Assembly (NCBI GenBank): GCA_016235045.1
Contig: JACRME010000008.1
Span: forward strand, 557,759 to 621,758
Source: Nitrosomonadales bacterium
Lineage (GTDB): Bacteria; Pseudomonadota; Gammaproteobacteria; Burkholderiales; Gallionellaceae
Reading direction: 5' to 3'
DNA length: 64,000 nucleotides
The translations under genes and the position numbers were made by a program. This document shows, piece by piece, positions 62,061 to 64,000 of the stretch. The number at the start of each line of letters is the position of its first letter. Positions within the stretch are counted from its first letter, which is position 1. The notes below the pieces were generated by a model. It worked only from the letters and a program-made list of their open reading frames with translations, searched no databases and was not told where the DNA came from.

Positions 62061-62327
62061 TCAGTTGCTGTGCAGTTTCTCTTGCAACCAGACTTTGATG
62101 AGCGATTGGTAGGGAACGTCGCGCGCGTTGGCAGCCGACTTGATCGAATCCAGCAAATGCTGGGGCAGGCGCAAAGAAATGGTTTTTGTCGTCGGCTTCA
62201 GGTTGGGAAGCGTAACGCGCTGCGCTTTCGTCCAGTCGAAATAATCGGCTGAGTCGTGTTTCTCCCAGAATGCCCGCTCTTCCGCCTCGCTGCGAAATTT
62301 GGGGACTGTTTTAAGTTGCTTGCTCAT
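62061..62327 (-). CDS. brnA: BrnA-type antitoxin
   Basis: The 88-residue product has a ribbon-helix-helix C-terminal part (ISLRLPQHLLDSIKSAANARDVPYQSLIKVWL) and an N-terminal toxin-wrapping segment with EERAFWEKHDSADYFDW, a known BrnA/CopG-like motif. It overlaps brnT by 17 nt, in toxin-antitoxin order. Confidence 0.85.
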   Translation of the reverse strand: MSKQLKTVPKFRSEAEERAFWEKHDSADYFDWTKAQRVTLPNLKPTTKTISLRLPQHLLDSIKSAANARDVPYQSLIKVWLQEKLHSN

Positions 62328-62610
62328 AGATGGCTCTTTCTTTCCGGTGCATATCTCTGGCTGAAATCACCCGTATCGTTTTCCCGGCTTGGCGCAAAGT
62401 GAAAGTGATGTGCAAAGCGCGCCCCGCGTCTGTTTTTCCCAGGGCGTGAAATCTCAGTTCGTCCTGGCTGTGTTTTTCATCGATCAACCACAAGAGAGGT
62501 TCGTTGAAGAAGACCTGTTCCGCCTCAGCCGAAGAAACGCCGTGCTTGTCATTCTTCCGCACATTTCCATCATCCCAATCAAAGCCGGAAATAGTCGCCA
62601 GATCAATCAT
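62311..62610 (-). CDS. brnT: BrnT-type ribonuclease toxin
   Basis: The 99-residue product has the BrnT fold: FDWDDGNVRKNDKHGVSSAEAEQVFFN, then DELRFHALGKTDAGRALHITFTLRQ and IRVISARDMHRKERAIYE. The last has the R-x-M-x-R-K-E residues typical of the family. It is the first gene of the pair. Confidence 0.9.
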   Translation of the reverse strand: MIDLATISGFDWDDGNVRKNDKHGVSSAEAEQVFFNEPLLWLIDEKHSQDELRFHALGKTDAGRALHITFTLRQAGKTIRVISARDMHRKERAIYEQAT

Positions 62611-62613
62611 GCT

Positions 62614-62632
62614 TGTATATTACTAACATACA
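62614..62632. promoter_or_regulatory. Inverted repeat upstream of brnT
   Basis: TGTAT-N9-ATACA lies 4 nt above the brnT ATG and could be the BrnA operator. Confidence 0.5.
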
Positions 62633-62656
62633 CAAAACAAGGCAATAACATCGAAA

Positions 62657-64000
62657 TTATCCCTTGCGCAGCCGCTTCTCCGCCGCTTCCAGCGTCACCG
62701 CCTGCCCCAGCAGCACCAGCACGTCGCCCGCGCACAGCACCATATCCCCCGACGGCTGGCTGCCTTCCACGTTGTGGCGGCGCACGGCGTTCACCTCGAC
62801 GTTGAGATCGTCCAGTTCCATTTCCTGCAGGCGCCGGCCGACTGCGCTATCGCCCTCGTTAAGCAGCACGTTCTGAAAACGCGGCTGCAGGCTTTCGGTG
62901 TCCTCGCCCAGGTCCGCATCGGTCGGGGGCGCGTTGCGCAGATAGCCGCTGAACATGCTGTAGCGTTTGGCGCGCGATTCCTGCACATGGCGGATGACGC
63001 GGCTGAGCGGCACGCCGGACAGCAGCAGCGCCTGCGAGGCGAGCATGACGCTGCCTTCGGTGACTTCTGCCACCACTTCGGCGGCGCCCGCCTGCTTGAG
63101 CGCGGCAATGTGGGTATCGTCGGCGGTGCGCACCACCACCGGCAGGTCGGGGCGCGCGGCCTGCACGTGGTGCAGTATCCTGAGCGCGGAGTGCTTGTCG
63201 TCGTAGGTGATGGCGAGCGCCTTGGCGCGCATCAGGCCGGCGGCCTGCAATACTTCGCGCTTGCCCGCATCGCCGTACACCACGCGCTCGCCCGCATCCG
63301 CGGCTTCGCGTACGCGGCGCGAATCGAGGTCGAGCGCGATGAAGCTGATGCCTTCCTCGCCCAGGAACTTGGCCAGCGCCTGGCCGCTGCGCCCGTAGCC
63401 GCAAATGATGATGTGCTGCTTGCTCGACATGCTGCTGACCGCGATCTGGTGCATCTGCATGGCGCGGTTCATCCATTCTTCCGGCGACAGGCGGCGCACG
63501 ATGGTTTCGGCATGCTGGATCAGGAACGGCGCGATGAGCATGGAAATGAGCATGGCCGCCAGCACGTTCTGCATCACGTTGTGCGGCAGCAGGTTCACGT
63601 CGCCCGCCAGCGTCAGCAGCACAAAGCCGAATTCGCCGGCTTGCGCCAGACCGATACCGGTACGCAGCGCAGCGCCCCATTCGCCGGCGAAGGCGCGCAC
63701 CAGCAACGCCACCACGGCGGCCTTGAACGGGATCAGGATGAGCAGCAACAGCACTATCCAGCCCCACCCGGCGATCACTGCGCCCGGGTCGAGCATCATG
63801 CCGATGGTGACGAAGAACAGGCCGAGCAGCACGTCGCGGAACGGCTTGATGTCCTCTTCCACCTGGTAGCGGTATTCGGTCTCGGAGATCAGCATGCCGG
63901 CGACGAAGGCGCCCAGCGCCAGCGACAGGCCGGAGAGCTCGGTGAGCCAGGCCATGCCGAGCGTGAACAGCAGCACGTTGAGCATGAACAGTTCGGAGGA
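62657..64000 (-). CDS. Kef-type monovalent cation:proton antiporter with RCK domains (partial)
   Basis: The frame is open to the right edge, so only about 447 C-terminal residues are seen. It has several membrane helices (LGAFVAGMLISETEYRYQVEEDIKPFRDVLLG is a CPA2 signature), then an NAD-binding RCK domain (HIIICGYGRSGQALAKFL, about residues 195-310) and a TrkA-C domain at the end (DLNVEVNAVRRH). KefB/C proteins move K+ out against H+ and are gated by glutathione adducts. No glutathione-binding subunit is next to it in the window. Confidence 0.9.
   Translation of the reverse strand, partial: SSELFMLNVLLFTLGMAWLTELSGLSLALGAFVAGMLISETEYRYQVEEDIKPFRDVLLGLFFVTIGMMLDPGAVIAGWGWIVLLLLILIPFKAAVVALLVRAFAGEWGAALRTGIGLAQAGEFGFVLLTLAGDVNLLPHNVMQNVLAAMLISMLIAPFLIQHAETIVRRLSPEEWMNRAMQMHQIAVSSMSSKQHIIICGYGRSGQALAKFLGEEGISFIALDLDSRRVREAADAGERVVYGDAGKREVLQAAGLMRAKALAITYDDKHSALRILHHVQAARPDLPVVVRTADDTHIAALKQAGAAEVVAEVTEGSVMLASQALLLSGVPLSRVIRHVQESRAKRYSMFSGYLRNAPPTDADLGEDTESLQPRFQNVLLNEGDSAVGRRLQEMELDDLNVEVNAVRRHNVEGSQPSGDMVLCAGDVLVLLGQAVTLEAAEKRLRKG

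Overview
The window reads as chromosomal sequence of a Gram-negative betaproteobacterium. GC-rich codon use, the glyQ-glyS-gmhB-plsC operon, the corC-ybeY-ybeZ-miaB operon, the cyaY/lptM-lysA divergent locus, mqo and sthA all fit Nitrosomonadales-like bacteria; the Gallionella/Sideroxydans group is my best guess, from protein resemblance by eye only. Most of the window is housekeeping sequence, cut by repeat-rich patches and a toxin-antitoxin strip near the right end.

Layout. 1-3.9 kb: end of a U32 peptidase gene, two small secreted proteins, and a coupled ATP-grasp/SerC-like pair. 4-8.3 kb: envelope proteins of unknown function (TonB-like anchor protein, 754-residue secreted protein with a small lipoprotein, small porin-like barrel). 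8.4-17.7 kb: thiol-disulfide protein, Hsp15, membrane-anchored hydrolase, Orn/Lys/Arg decarboxylase, dcd, metG and sthA. 17.7-23.2 kb: a secreted amylase, an outer-membrane barrel and two small periplasmic proteins, divergent from an OmpR/EnvZ-type two-component pair. 23.3-28.9 kb: mgtE, a GGDEF/EAL protein, an HDOD protein and a histone-H1-like protein with exact 60-nt repeats. 29-37.3 kb: lysA-lptM facing a frataxin-domain/retropepsin fusion gene and cyaY, then the glyQ operon. 37.5-39.5 kb: a GIY-YIG protein and an inverted-repeat-bracketed secreted-protein gene. 39.5-46.7 kb: lnt (carrying an in-frame repeat), a cNMP-binding protein, a MarC protein, a pseudouridine synthase and corC-ybeY-ybeZ-miaB. 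46.8-49 kb: two tandem 32-residue membrane proteins, a truncated hipA behind surviving HipB-type operators, and tRNA-Met. 49-58.5 kb: SPOR protein, coaX, birA, patatin, small coiled-coil protein, mqo and hrpA (carrying two in-frame repeats). 58.7-64 kb: histidine kinase, sigma-54-type prepilin gene, vapBC, brnTA and a truncated Kef-type antiporter.

The best candidates for something undescribed are: (1) an N-terminal frataxin (CyaY) domain joined through a membrane segment to a retropepsin-type aspartic protease, next to normal cyaY; (2) two tandem, paralogous 32-residue membrane proteins with their own signals; (3) palindromic intergenic repeats inserted in frame into lnt and, twice, hrpA; (4) a truncated hipA fused to a promoter that keeps two TATTC-N8-GAATA sites while hipB is gone. 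Every family call is from motif recognition by eye; no search was run.
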